NCBI GenBank assembly: GCA_030537595.1
Contig: JAUNVR010000002.1
Span: 105,245 to 140,571, forward strand
Direction of reading: 5' to 3'
DNA from: Eubacteriales bacterium
Lineage (GTDB): Bacteria; Bacillota; Clostridia; Saccharofermentanales; DTU023
Length of the DNA: 35,327 bases
Each line of letters begins with the position of its first letter. The first letter of the stretch is position 1. Below, in pieces: positions 1 to 7,662 of this stretch. The position numbers and the translations under genes are program-made. The notes under the pieces are model-generated. The model saw only the letters and a program-made list of their open reading frames with translations. It had not been told where the DNA came from and did not search any database.

Positions 1-2
1 TG

Positions 3-572
3 GAATTGTGCCGATTTGAGCGAGCCATGATTTCAGCGCACACAAATGTAGATCGAGGAATTTTCGGTACTGCTACGGCGATGCTTTCCTCTTTCCTCGG
101 AGACTGTGATTTAAATCAATTAGTAGAGTCTTCTGAGGTTTTAGATCCTTGGGAAGAACTAGGCGGCCTAGGTCATGGAAGGGTACTTAGTTTAGAGGAG
201 CCTAGAACTTTTGTGGACTGTGTTAAAAGCTTAGAGCTGAGCTTTGCCCAGCCAAGGCTCTGGGCATTTCCAGGCTATTCCCGGAAGCCGGATTCTAAGC
301 TTTCTAGGATTGCTTTTTGCCCGGGGGCTTTTAGTGAAGATTTCTTGCCTTTAGTCAAAAAAGCAGGGGTTGAGATGGTGGTCTCTGGTGAGGTCAAACA
401 TCATTTGCAATTGGCTATTCATGATCTGGGTTGTGATTTAGTAATGCTTAATCATGATGTTTCAGAGCGGGTTGTAATGCCAATTATTTTGGCTTATTTA
501 AGGCGTCTTTTCCCCAGCCTTAATTTTGCGCTTGATCGTGGAATTGATTATACTTTAGAGACTTCCAACTGA
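3..572 (+). CDS. Nif3-family dinuclear metal centre protein, 5'-truncated by the window edge
   Basis: The frame is open to the left edge, so the true start lies outside. About 189 residues, the C-terminal half of a Nif3/YqfO-type protein, remain. Visible family motifs are SAHTNVD near the start (the histidine and aspartate region that helps bind the two metals), a GEVKHH motif about 130 residues in, and NHDVSE about 20 residues later, which corresponds to the usual GHY-x-S/T-E block. The family is often annotated as 'GTP cyclohydrolase 1 type 2 homolog', but its biochemical role is not settled, so I assign only the fold. The final codons and the TGA stop are part of the P1 helix of rnpB, and the rnpB promoter appears to lie inside the coding sequence. 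There is no room for a separate terminator after this gene. Confidence 0.9.
   Translation, partial: ELCRFERAMISAHTNVDRGIFGTATAMLSSFLGDCDLNQLVESSEVLDPWEELGGLGHGRVLSLEEPRTFVDCVKSLELSFAQPRLWAFPGYSRKPDSKLSRIAFCPGAFSEDFLPLVKKAGVEMVVSGEVKHHLQLAIHDLGCDLVMLNHDVSERVVMPIILAYLRRLFPSLNFALDRGIDYTLETSN
526..554 (+). promoter_or_regulatory. Predicted rnpB promoter inside the nif3-like coding sequence
   Basis: TTGCGC (526-531), a 17 bp spacer and TATACT (549-554) make a sigma-A-like promoter. Its expected start point, about 561, is the first base of the RNase P RNA P1 helix. The agreement between the promoter and the RNA end is the main support. Confidence 0.6.
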
Positions 573-917
573 GCTTGGCAAGCGCGGCACCTGGGCGAAA
601 GCCTTTGTGCTGAGGAAAGTCCGGGCTCCTGAGACCAAAGGATGCTGGGTAACTCCCAGTGGAGGCGACTCTAAGGATAGTGCAGCAGAAAAATACCGCC
701 GGCCCCTGGGGTCGGTAAGGGTGGAATGGTGAGGTAAGAGCTCACCGGCAGTTCGGCGACGAACTGGCCCTGTAAACCCCATCCGGAGCAACACCGTGGC
801 GAAGCGATAATGGTCTCTACGCTTCAGGAGGTGGCTTGAGCTGTGGCGAAATCCATGGCCTAGATAGATGCTTGCCCTCGACAGAACCCGGCTTATGAGT
901 TCAGTTGGAAGTTTTTT
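561..917 (+). ncRNA. rnpB: RNase P RNA (bacterial type A)
   Basis: This is the catalytic RNA of RNase P, which trims tRNA 5' leaders. The conserved core is clear: GAGGAAAGTCCGGGCTCC after P3 (P4 5' strand), GTGCAGCAGAAA, a GGTAAGAGCTCACCGG segment, TAAACCCCATCCGGAGCAA, and ACAGAACCCGGCTTA near the 3' end. The P13/P14 region resembles the type A fold (E. coli-like) rather than the Bacillus type B fold. P1 is a perfect 12 bp helix: 561-572 pairs with 901-912. Its 3' strand runs directly into a T-tract (912-917), so P1 itself doubles as an intrinsic terminator stem. The 5' strand of P1 is also the last four codons, including the stop, of the upstream nif3-like gene. P12 looks short. Ends are inferred from P1. 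Confidence 0.97.
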
Positions 918-942
918 AAATAGAGTAAAGCAGGAGGCTTAA

Positions 943-2130
943 GTGAGTTCAGAAGAGTATTTAAAACGTGGTGTATCAGCAAATAAATCAGAGGTCAAAG
1001 CCGCGGTTGCCAGCCAGGATAAGGGTTTATTTCCCGGAGCCTTTGCCAAGGTAAGTAAGGACCCAGCCGGCGATCCTGATTATTGTTTCTTATTTCATGC
1101 TGATGGCGCAGGGACTAAATCTTCCGTCGCATATTTACAGTACTGCGAAAGCGGTGATCCTACTGTGTTTAGGGGTATTGCTCAGGATTCTTTTGTGATG
1201 AACTCTGATGACCTCTTGGCGGTGGGTGCATGCGGACCTTTTTACCTTTCTAACACTATTGGCCGTAATGCACAGCGAATTCCCGGTGAGGTGATTGCGG
1301 AGCTGATCAGTGCCTATGCTGACTTTGCCGCTAAGTTAGGCGAATATGGGATTGAAGTTGAATTGACCGGTGGTGAGACAGCAGATGTCGGGGATTTAGT
1401 TCAGACTATTATTTGTGACTCCACCCTCGGTGCAAGAATGCGGCGAGATGAGGTCATTGATGCCAGTAATATTGGGCCAGGACAGCTTATAGTTGGCCTA
1501 TCCTCCACCGGCCAAAGTAGCTATGAGGATCGTGAAAACTCGGGTATAGCGTCAAACGGTTTGACTGCTGCGAGACATTTTATTCTAAGTCCTCATTACC
1601 GTGAGAAATACCCTGAAAGCTTTGCCTCATCGCTGGATCCGAGCCTAGCCTATGTCGGGAAATATCGGCTTAGTGACCCCTTGCCGGGCTCTAGTCTGAG
1701 CATTGGCCAGGCCTTACTCTCACCGACCAGAAGCTATTTACCTGTGTTTAAGAACTTTTTAAAAGAGTGGAGGTCTGAGGTTAAAGGCATTATTCATAAT
1801 ACCGGGGGCGCCTTAACTAAATCCTTGAATTTTGGTCAGAGCGGAACTCGCTTTGTGAAAGAAGAATTATTTGAACGGCCAGCGATTTTTAAGGCGATTG
1901 CAGAGCAGGGTGCGATCAGCGAAAAAGAGATGTACGAAGTTTTCAACCTCGGTCAGTTAATGGAAGTCTACTGTAGTGAAGCTGCAGCAGAAGCTCTAAT
2001 TAATGAGGCGGCTAAGTTCAAAATTGAGGCCAAGATTATTGGTTACACTGAAAAAATCAAGTCCAAGCGCAGTGCTGAAAAGGAATTAATTATCCGAGAC
2101 TGTGGCAAAGATTACAGTTATGCAAATTAA
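943..2130 (+). CDS. purM: Phosphoribosylformylglycinamidine cyclo-ligase (AIR synthase), long PurM variant
   Basis: PurM makes aminoimidazole ribotide from FGAM and ATP in purine synthesis. The GTG start is chosen because CAGGAGG ends about six bases upstream. At 395 residues it is longer than the usual PurM of about 345. Visible family blocks are FHADGAGTKSS (about residue 50), a QDSFVMNSDDLLAVGA stretch (about 80), TGGETADVGDL (about 142), SNGLTAAR (about 204), HNTGGALTK (about 285), and EMYEVFNLGQ-ME near 328, the usual MY-x-VFN-x-G block. From memory this arrangement resembles the PurM type common in Bacteroidota more than Bacillus PurM; that is recall, not a search. No promoter is visible in the 25 bases after the rnpB terminator, so expression may depend on read-through. 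No other pur gene is in the window. Confidence 0.88.
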   Translation: MSSEEYLKRGVSANKSEVKAAVASQDKGLFPGAFAKVSKDPAGDPDYCFLFHADGAGTKSSVAYLQYCESGDPTVFRGIAQDSFVMNSDDLLAVGACGPFYLSNTIGRNAQRIPGEVIAELISAYADFAAKLGEYGIEVELTGGETADVGDLVQTIICDSTLGARMRRDEVIDASNIGPGQLIVGLSSTGQSSYEDRENSGIASNGLTAARHFILSPHYREKYPESFASSLDPSLAYVGKYRLSDPLPGSSLSIGQALLSPTRSYLPVFKNFLKEWRSEVKGIIHNTGGALTKSLNFGQSGTRFVKEELFERPAIFKAIAEQGAISEKEMYEVFNLGQLMEVYCSEAAAEALINEAAKFKIEAKIIGYTEKIKSKRSAEKELIIRDCGKDYSYAN

Positions 2131-2140
2131 TGGATATAAC

Positions 2141-2169
2141 TTAACATTCTGCAGCGCTTACGTTATAAT
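2141..2169 (+). promoter_or_regulatory. Sigma-A-type promoter for the ytxH-like gene
   Basis: TTAACA (2141-2146), a 17 bp spacer and a perfect TATAAT (2164-2169) lie 44 bases ahead of the ATG at 2213. The leader would be about 36 nt and carries the AGGGAG ribosome binding site. Confidence 0.8.
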
Positions 2170-2212
2170 TAGAGTCAATAGAAAACCCACAGTGATGTGA
2201 AGGGAGAAAAAT

Positions 2213-2608
2213 ATGTATAGACGTTTTTATGATTTTTTAGGAGTAGTACCAAAGAAAGATTCAGATAGCAAGCTTGCCATCGGTGTACTTTCAGGCATTT
2301 TACTTGGTGCAACAGCAGGACTGCTCCTTGCCCCACAGAGCGGCAAGGAAACAAGGGAAGATATTGTCAAGGCTGCTGAAAGTGGCAAGGAAAAAGTTCA
2401 GCTTGGCCTGGAAAAAGCTAAAGATACAGCAGTACGTCATGCAGAGAATCTAAAGAGCAATATTAAACAAGCAAGCTCAGAGGTTCAGGCAAAGGTTAAA
2501 GAAGTAACTGACACCAGCGAGAAAGTTGCCAAAGCCGTAGCTGAAGACGTAAAAGATGCTAAAGAAGAAATTAAAAAAGATGTCAAAAAAGAAGTTGACA
2601 AGAAGTAA
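2213..2608 (+). CDS. YtxH-domain protein
   Basis: A 131-residue YtxH-family protein of general-stress or envelope type whose molecular function is unknown. It has a short basic N-terminus, one hydrophobic glycine-rich segment (about residues 22-41) ending in the family signature LLLAPQSGKETRE, and then a long charged, probably helical or coiled-coil region rich in Lys, Glu and Ala up to the end, finishing in KKEVDKK. The ATG follows AGGGAG at good spacing and has its own promoter at 2141-2169. It is followed by a YtxG/DUF948-like gene, the pairing known from the Bacillus ytxGH genes, which supports both calls. A single membrane segment with a cytoplasmic or surface coiled coil is inferred. 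Confidence 0.85.
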   Translation: MYRRFYDFLGVVPKKDSDSKLAIGVLSGILLGATAGLLLAPQSGKETREDIVKAAESGKEKVQLGLEKAKDTAVRHAENLKSNIKQASSEVQAKVKEVTDTSEKVAKAVAEDVKDAKEEIKKDVKKEVDKK

Positions 2609-2623
2609 TTAAATGACTTTAGT

Positions 2624-2658
2624 AGGCTCCTCCGTCTTTGGCGCGAGGGGCTTTTATA
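2624..2658 (+). terminator. Weak hairpin between the ytxH-like and ytxG-like genes
   Basis: AGGCTCCTC (2624-2632) can pair with GAGGGGCTT (2645-2653) using two G-U pairs, with a 12-base loop, followed by TTATATTTTT. It could act as a partial terminator that lowers expression of the second gene, or as an mRNA stability element. The wobble pairs and the interrupted T-tract make it uncertain. Confidence 0.35.
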
Positions 2659-2676
2659 TTTTTCCAAGGAGATAAG

Positions 2677-3231
2677 ATGTTGATTTTAGCAATTACAATA
2701 AACCTGATGGACCTTTTGTTGGGACTTTTGGTCTTGGCAGGGGTGGCAGCTCTGGTAGCATTGGCCATTACCTTGTTTAGAATTGCCCAAACTTTAAAGA
2801 CAGTCAGCGAAATCGCCACAGAGTCGAAACCTGCAGTTAAGCTGATTCTAGACGAAGTGCCAATCACTATAAACCGGGTCCAGGGTATTTTGTCAGATGT
2901 AGAGAAGGTAAGCTCGGCAGCAGGAGAGTCCCTGCCCCCTTTGGTCAAAAGCGCAGCTGAGGCCGGTGAATCAATTACCGACACAGTTGGGGTAATTGGT
3001 GATGGTGCGCATACTGCGGTTTCTGCTGTTAGCAATTTCTTCAAGCGAATTGGTAAGGAAAAGCAAGTTGATTTCAATTTGGCCGATAAGAGCATTTCTT
3101 TTGGTGCTCCACATAAGGGCAAGGCGAATCTGACCCAGGTTGCTGGTGCGGCGATTGGCGCATATCGTTTTGTGCAAAAGATGAAAAAAGCTAAAAAAGC
3201 AGCTGAGCGTAAGAAGAAATTCGGTTTTTAA
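2677..3231 (+). CDS. YtxG-like / DUF948-type membrane protein
   Basis: The frame is open from 2638, but ATG 2677 is preferred because AAGGAG lies just upstream; this gives 184 residues. There is one N-terminal membrane segment (about residues 6-32: a leucine/valine/alanine-rich run ending in LFRIAQTL). An amphipathic stretch with VSEIATESKPAVKLI and SDVEKVSSAAGESL follows, as in DUF948 proteins that resemble methyl-accepting coiled coils. The C-terminus is strongly basic (KMKKAKKAAERKKKFGF). The gene probably shares the promoter of the YtxH-like gene and ends at the strong terminator at 3298. Cellular role is unknown. Family membership rests on layout and gene neighbourhood more than on a signature motif. 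Confidence 0.7.
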   Translation: MLILAITINLMDLLLGLLVLAGVAALVALAITLFRIAQTLKTVSEIATESKPAVKLILDEVPITINRVQGILSDVEKVSSAAGESLPPLVKSAAEAGESITDTVGVIGDGAHTAVSAVSNFFKRIGKEKQVDFNLADKSISFGAPHKGKANLTQVAGAAIGAYRFVQKMKKAKKAAERKKKFGF

Positions 3232-3297
3232 GCTAGCTGATTTAAGGCGCTAATATAGGACCTATATCTAGTCAAAATTTCTTAAATGATTGATAAA

Positions 3298-3324
3298 GTC
3301 GCCCTCCAAAGGGCGGCTTTTTTT
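3298..3324 (+). terminator. Intrinsic terminator after the ytxH/ytxG-like pair
   Basis: GTCGCCCT (3298-3305) pairs with AGGGCGGC (3310-3317) around a CCAA loop with one G-U pair, followed by seven T residues (3318-3324). Confidence 0.9.
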
Positions 3325-3361
3325 GCTAGAATGTAAAAGGCTATGATGGAGGTATTATTAA

Positions 3362-6300
3362 ATGCAGCAGATTAGACCGTTCGAACTCGACCCCAGGCGG
3401 AGACAAAAGCTAGGTGTACTGCACCCGCTTTTTGCCTTCTTTATTCCTGTGATTGTTTTCCTTTTCGCCTATGCCGGGGTTCGGATTTTTCCCTTTGGAG
3501 AGAAGCAAATCCTAACTGTTGATCTCTTCCACCAGTATGCTCCTTTCTTACAGGAATTGAGACATAAACTAACGAGTGGGGAGAGCCTCTTATTTTCCTG
3601 GAGTGGGGGCCTGGGGGTCAATTTTTATCCGCTTTTTGCCTACTACTTGGCCAGTCCATTTAATTTAATCCTTTTGCTATTCCCGGCCTCCTTTTTAGCT
3701 GAAGGTATACTCTTTATCTCAGTCTTGAAAATTGGTCTTTGCGGCTTTACAGCCTATTTTTTCCTCCGTAAAGGAAAGGCCTTAGCAAAGACTACAGCAC
3801 TGATTTTTGCTCTACCCTATGCCTTGTCTGCCTTCATCGTTGCTTATTCCTGGAACATCATGTGGTTAGATGTGATTTTACTGCTGCCACTTTTAGCTTA
3901 CACAGCTATTTTAATAATCCAAGAAGGGAAGATAGTTCCTTATATTATCGTCCTCAGCTTGAGTATCATCTTTAACTACTATATAGCCTTTTTTGCCTGT
4001 ATTTTTATCGCCCTTTATTTCCCAGTTCTCTTAATTGAGTTCTTGCCTGAAAAGGGCTGGCAGAGGCCGAAGGATTATTTACAAAAGCTAGGATTATTTG
4101 CTGCTTCTAGTTTATTGTCCGGCTTCCTCTCATTTTTTATTATTTGGCCGACCTATTTATCTTTAAAAATCACTTCAGCCGCCGGTGATCAGTTCCCCAA
4201 GCCATGGGATTTTAAGCACTCTTTCTTGGATTTAATTCCGCGTTTATTCTTTGGCTCGAAGCCAAATATTCGCCATGGTTTACCCAATATTTATCTCGGC
4301 GTGATAGTTCTATTACTCGTGCCATTATTTTTCCTGAGTAAGCGGATTCCGAAGCGGAATAAGTTCGCCTATGGAGCTTTAGTAGGTATTATAGCTCTGA
4401 GTTTTAATGTTAATGCCCTGGATTTTATCTGGCATGGCTTCCATTACCCAAATCAAATTCCTTATCGTTACGCCTTTGTTTTCGTCTTTTTACTGATGGT
4501 GATGGCTGCGGAAGCCTGGGAGGCTTTTTCCTGGACTAGAGATGGAGCGGCAATCAAGGTCTTTTTAGGACTAGTTCTTTTAATTAGCTGTATGCGGAGC
4601 TTCGGAGCTTTCGAGATAGCTTTTTGGCCTCTAATTATTAGCTTTGCGCTTTTACTTATCTACCTGGCTATTTTGCTGAGCTCATGGCGGCACGCAGGAC
4701 GCAAGGAAGTCTTGTCTGCTTTATTATTTATGTTTATTTGCTTTGAGCTCGGTTTGTCGACATTCCTGGGTATTTCTGAGATTAGTAAAAATGAATACTA
4801 TGGTTTGCGTGATGGTTTTAGTTATGGCTCAGGTCCGCAGGAGATTAGAGCTGCAGTAAAAGAGCTGCAAGCCAAGCATCCAGGCAGTCTGGTCAGAACA
4901 GAGATCAGGCCAAAAAAATCGGTCAATGATCCGATGCTTTATAGTCTGAATGGTTTTAGTATTTTCTCTTCATCCTTCTCCCATGAGCCGATTAAACTGA
5001 TGGGGAAACTTGGTTATCCCGTGAACGGTGTTAACTCCTTCGAGTTTAGCGACTCGACAATTCCTATGAATGATCTCATCGGCTTGAATTATATTATTAA
5101 TCGCGACGTGGAGAGTAAATTGCGTTCGGCTGCAGTTCCGAGCTTTGCGGGGGATGAGATAATGGTACATGAGAACCATGGTGCTTTTCCCTTTGCATTC
5201 AGCTGTCCAAAGACAGTGAGTGAGTTTGAGGCTGGTTCAGAATCTCCCTTTATTAATCAAAGCGATTTATTTCAGGCGTTATTTTCGACAAATCAGCTTT
5301 TCGAGCCAGTTAAGCTGAAAGTTCAGCAAGTCCAAAGCCCAGACTCTAAAGCCGATGAACAGTCTGCCGCTACTTTAAATGAAGCATCCTATTATCTCAG
5401 CGATTACGAAGACGGTGGGCAAGTTTTAAAGCTTAATTCTGCCACTGATTATACTGAGGCTAATTTAGAATTGGAGGCAGAGGCTGACGGGTATTACTAT
5501 CTTTACTACAAGAGTAGCCAACTCCAAGTCAAAAACTGTTATTTCACGGAATCTGATGATCAATATGCCGAATACCAATTAGCGAGCTCACGGCGCAATG
5601 ACATGCTCGATTTAGGGCAAGTTTCGAAGGGGCAGAAGATCAAAATTAGATTCACCTTCGGAGGCGATCTTGACTCTGGCTCAATCATGATTTTCCCGGT
5701 TAGATTTATTGCGGAAAACTATGAGCCAGTAAGAGCTAAAATCGAAGCCAACAACTTTGAATGGCTTAAGTTTTCGGCCAATAAACTGGAGTTTAAGCTG
5801 ACTGCAAAAGAAGATTCCTATGCCTTTCTTTCGACCTGCTATGAGCCGGGTTGGCAGATTGAAGTTGACGGCAAGAGAGTTCAGCCGACGGCCTTGGATT
5901 CCTGCTTCCTCCTCGTCCCAATTACTAGCGGACAGCAGATCATAAGCCTCAAATTTGTACCGGCGGGGCTCAGCCAAGCAGCTCTGGTCAGTTTGGCAGC
6001 GCTGATTCTTTTGATTGTAATTGCTGTGCTGGAGTTCCTTTCCGAGAAGCGGAAAAGGGCAGCTGAGGACTATTATTACCCGGAGCTAGACTATGCTGAC
6101 GAAGCAGCTGATGAGGCTATAGCTTATGCTGATTCTTATCTTGATGATTTAGCAGAGATGGCAGAACTTGAAGCTCAAGAAGAAGCAAGTTCAGATTTCG
6201 ATTTGAGCGATGAGGATAATGGATTAGCCCCTAAGCTTAATCCACGGCAAGAACTTTTAGAATCAATAGCCGCTGCAGAAGGCGGAGGACAAAATTTGGA

Positions 6301-6364
6301 AGACTTTATAAATTCAGAGCGGATTCAGGCGATAACGATTAAGCGGAGGCGTAAAAATGATTAA
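3362..6364 (+). CDS. YfhO-family polytopic membrane protein with a long acidic C-terminal tail
   Basis: A 1000-residue protein of the YfhO family, large GT-C-like membrane proteins that in Gram-positives are linked to glycosylation of cell-envelope polymers. ATG 3362 follows GGAGGT. About a dozen hydrophobic segments occupy residues 20-480. Early motifs are VDLFHQYAPF and FSWSGGLGVNFYPLFAYYLASPFN, typical of the family (an aspartate in the first extracytoplasmic loop). Residues about 490-870 form a large soluble domain, expected outside the cell, with an ending (CYEPGWQIEVDGK) characteristic of YfhO. A last membrane segment follows (about 873-893), then about 105 acidic residues rich in Asp, Glu and Ala. 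The tail ends in a basic KRRRKND that overlaps the next gene by 8 bases. The substrate cannot be told from sequence. Confidence 0.88.
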   Translation: MQQIRPFELDPRRRQKLGVLHPLFAFFIPVIVFLFAYAGVRIFPFGEKQILTVDLFHQYAPFLQELRHKLTSGESLLFSWSGGLGVNFYPLFAYYLASPFNLILLLFPASFLAEGILFISVLKIGLCGFTAYFFLRKGKALAKTTALIFALPYALSAFIVAYSWNIMWLDVILLLPLLAYTAILIIQEGKIVPYIIVLSLSIIFNYYIAFFACIFIALYFPVLLIEFLPEKGWQRPKDYLQKLGLFAASSLLSGFLSFFIIWPTYLSLKITSAAGDQFPKPWDFKHSFLDLIPRLFFGSKPNIRHGLPNIYLGVIVLLLVPLFFLSKRIPKRNKFAYGALVGIIALSFNVNALDFIWHGFHYPNQIPYRYAFVFVFLLMVMAAEAWEAFSWTRDGAAIKVFLGLVLLISCMRSFGAFEIAFWPLIISFALLLIYLAILLSSWRHAGRKEVLSALLFMFICFELGLSTFLGISEISKNEYYGLRDGFSYGSGPQEIRAAVKELQAKHPGSLVRTEIRPKKSVNDPMLYSLNGFSIFSSSFSHEPIKLMGKLGYPVNGVNSFEFSDSTIPMNDLIGLNYIINRDVESKLRSAAVPSFAGDEIMVHENHGAFPFAFSCPKTVSEFEAGSESPFINQSDLFQALFSTNQLFEPVKLKVQQVQSPDSKADEQSAATLNEASYYLSDYEDGGQVLKLNSATDYTEANLELEAEADGYYYLYYKSSQLQVKNCYFTESDDQYAEYQLASSRRNDMLDLGQVSKGQKIKIRFTFGGDLDSGSIMIFPVRFIAENYEPVRAKIEANNFEWLKFSANKLEFKLTAKEDSYAFLSTCYEPGWQIEVDGKRVQPTALDSCFLLVPITSGQQIISLKFVPAGLSQAALVSLAALILLIVIAVLEFLSEKRKRAAEDYYYPELDYADEAADEAIAYADSYLDDLAEMAELEAQEEASSDFDLSDEDNGLAPKLNPRQELLESIAAAEGGGQNLEDFINSERIQAITIKRRRKND

Positions 6365-6857
6365 AAAGAGAGAAAATTATATCAGCTGGGACGAGTATTT
6401 TATGGGGGCAGCACTCTTGGCCGCGAGGCGATCAAAGGATCCCAGCACTCAAGTCGGGGCAGCGGTAGTAAATTCTGAGAATAAAATTGTTTCGATTGGC
6501 TACAATGGCATGCCTATAGGTTGCTCAGATGATGAATTTCCCTGGGCTCGAGAAGGTGAGTTTTTAAGTACCAAGTACCCCTTTGTCTGCCATGCTGAAT
6601 TGAATGCTATTTTAAATGCTGGTGGACACAAATTAGATGATGCCAGAATCTATGTGCCGCTCTTTCCATGCAATGAATGTGCCAAGGCGATCATTCAAGC
6701 CGGGATTAAGAAGGTGATTTACCTTTCAGATAAGTATCAGGATAGTGACTCGACAAAGGCTAGTAAAATTATGTTTAAAGCAGCAGCTGTCGAATACGAG
6801 CAGCTTTCAACTCAGCTTGAGTCCTTAGTTATTTCTTATCGTCCCGAGGATGTTTAG
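6357..6857 (+). CDS. comEB: dCMP deaminase family protein (ComEB-like)
   Basis: Zinc-dependent deoxycytidylate deaminase that converts dCMP to dUMP for dTTP synthesis. The 166 residues carry the deaminase zinc motifs CHAELNA (His79, catalytic Glu81) and PCNEC (Cys105, Cys108). The N-terminal block SWDEYFMGAALLAARRSKDP and VGAAVVN are typical of dCMP deaminases. The start overlaps the YfhO-family stop by 8 bases, so translation is probably coupled. The 3' end overlaps the convergent rluF-like gene by 29 bases. In Bacillus the gene lies in the comE locus, but no competence genes are here, so the symbol reflects homology only. Confidence 0.93.
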   Translation: MIKKRENYISWDEYFMGAALLAARRSKDPSTQVGAAVVNSENKIVSIGYNGMPIGCSDDEFPWAREGEFLSTKYPFVCHAELNAILNAGGHKLDDARIYVPLFPCNECAKAIIQAGIKKVIYLSDKYQDSDSTKASKIMFKAAAVEYEQLSTQLESLVISYRPEDV

Positions 6858-7662
6858 TTAATCTCAGTAGTTCTAACTCCTCTTTTGCACTGAGGTAACG
6901 ATAATCACCTGGACGCATTCGCCCTCTGCTGAGATGCATGATTCTGCAGCGGATGAGCTTTGTGACCTGATAGCCTAAGGCCTCACACATTCTCCTGATT
7001 TGGCGATTTAGACCCTGCCTGAGGATAATCCTAAAGCGGGTGTCTGTTTCTGGCTTAAGTTTACAGGGCAGGGTAGTCTGATCGAGGATTTCGACCCCAT
7101 GCGACATCTTGCTCAGGAAATCATTGTCGTAAGGCCGATTGACCGTGACGATATATTCTTTCTCGTGGGCATTCTCGACTCTGAGAATGCGATTTACGAT
7201 ATTGCCATCGTTGGTTAGTAAGATTAGGCCCTCGGAGTCTCGGTCTAGGCGACCAACTGGAAACATCCTCTCTTCAAGATTGAGATAGCTAATGATATTA
7301 TCGCGCCGTCTTGGATCAGTTGTGCAGGTGATGCCAACCGGCTTATAAAGAAGAAGGTAGAGGTATCTTTTTTCTTCGTCTAAGTCGATTTTTTCGCCCC
7401 TGACGCGGACTTCGTCTGACAGCTCGATTTGCTGGCCGAGGACGGCCCGCTCAGCGTTAACTGTTACTGCGCCTGATTTTATCAGCTCATCTGCGCCACG
7501 CCGGGAACTAATGCCCAAATCGGCTAAGAGCCTATTGATTCTTACAGTTTCGACTTCGCCGGAAAGAAATTGCTGACGCAGTCTGCGTTTGGGTCCGGCG
7601 GAGATTTCAACAGCTTTGGCCGGAGGCTGATTTAAGGGACGGGGCTTAGGCACCGGGGTCAT
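6829..7662 (-). CDS. rluF: RluF/RsuA-type 23S rRNA pseudouridine synthase
   Basis: ATG 7662 is chosen because AAGGAG precedes it by seven bases; this gives 277 residues. An N-terminal Pro/Lys-rich tail is followed by an S4 RNA-binding domain (RINRLLADLGISSRRGADELI, about residues 42-60) and the catalytic domain, whose motif GRLDRDSEGL contains the catalytic aspartate. The stretches HEKEYIVTVNRP and ILRQGLNRQIRRMCEALGY resemble RluF (E. coli U2604) more closely than RluB. It is the last gene of the minus-strand operon with the two-component system: its start overlaps the kinase stop by 17 bases. The last 29 bases are antisense to comEB. The exact rRNA target is inferred. Confidence 0.88.
   Translation of the reverse strand: MTPVPKPRPLNQPPAKAVEISAGPKRRLRQQFLSGEVETVRINRLLADLGISSRRGADELIKSGAVTVNAERAVLGQQIELSDEVRVRGEKIDLDEEKRYLYLLLYKPVGITCTTDPRRRDNIISYLNLEERMFPVGRLDRDSEGLILLTNDGNIVNRILRVENAHEKEYIVTVNRPYDNDFLSKMSHGVEILDQTTLPCKLKPETDTRFRIILRQGLNRQIRRMCEALGYQVTKLIRCRIMHLSRGRMRPGDYRYLSAKEELELLRLTKHPRDDKK

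Noticed and set aside
555-794. Minus-strand open frame of 79 codons across rnpB
   Set aside because: It lies fully within RNase P RNA, has no ribosome binding site, and its composition follows the RNA.
3319-3347. Possible promoter (TTTTTT-17-TATGAT) ahead of the YfhO-family gene
   Set aside because: The predicted start would fall at about 3354, downstream of the GGAGG ribosome binding site, and the -35 is just the terminator T-run.
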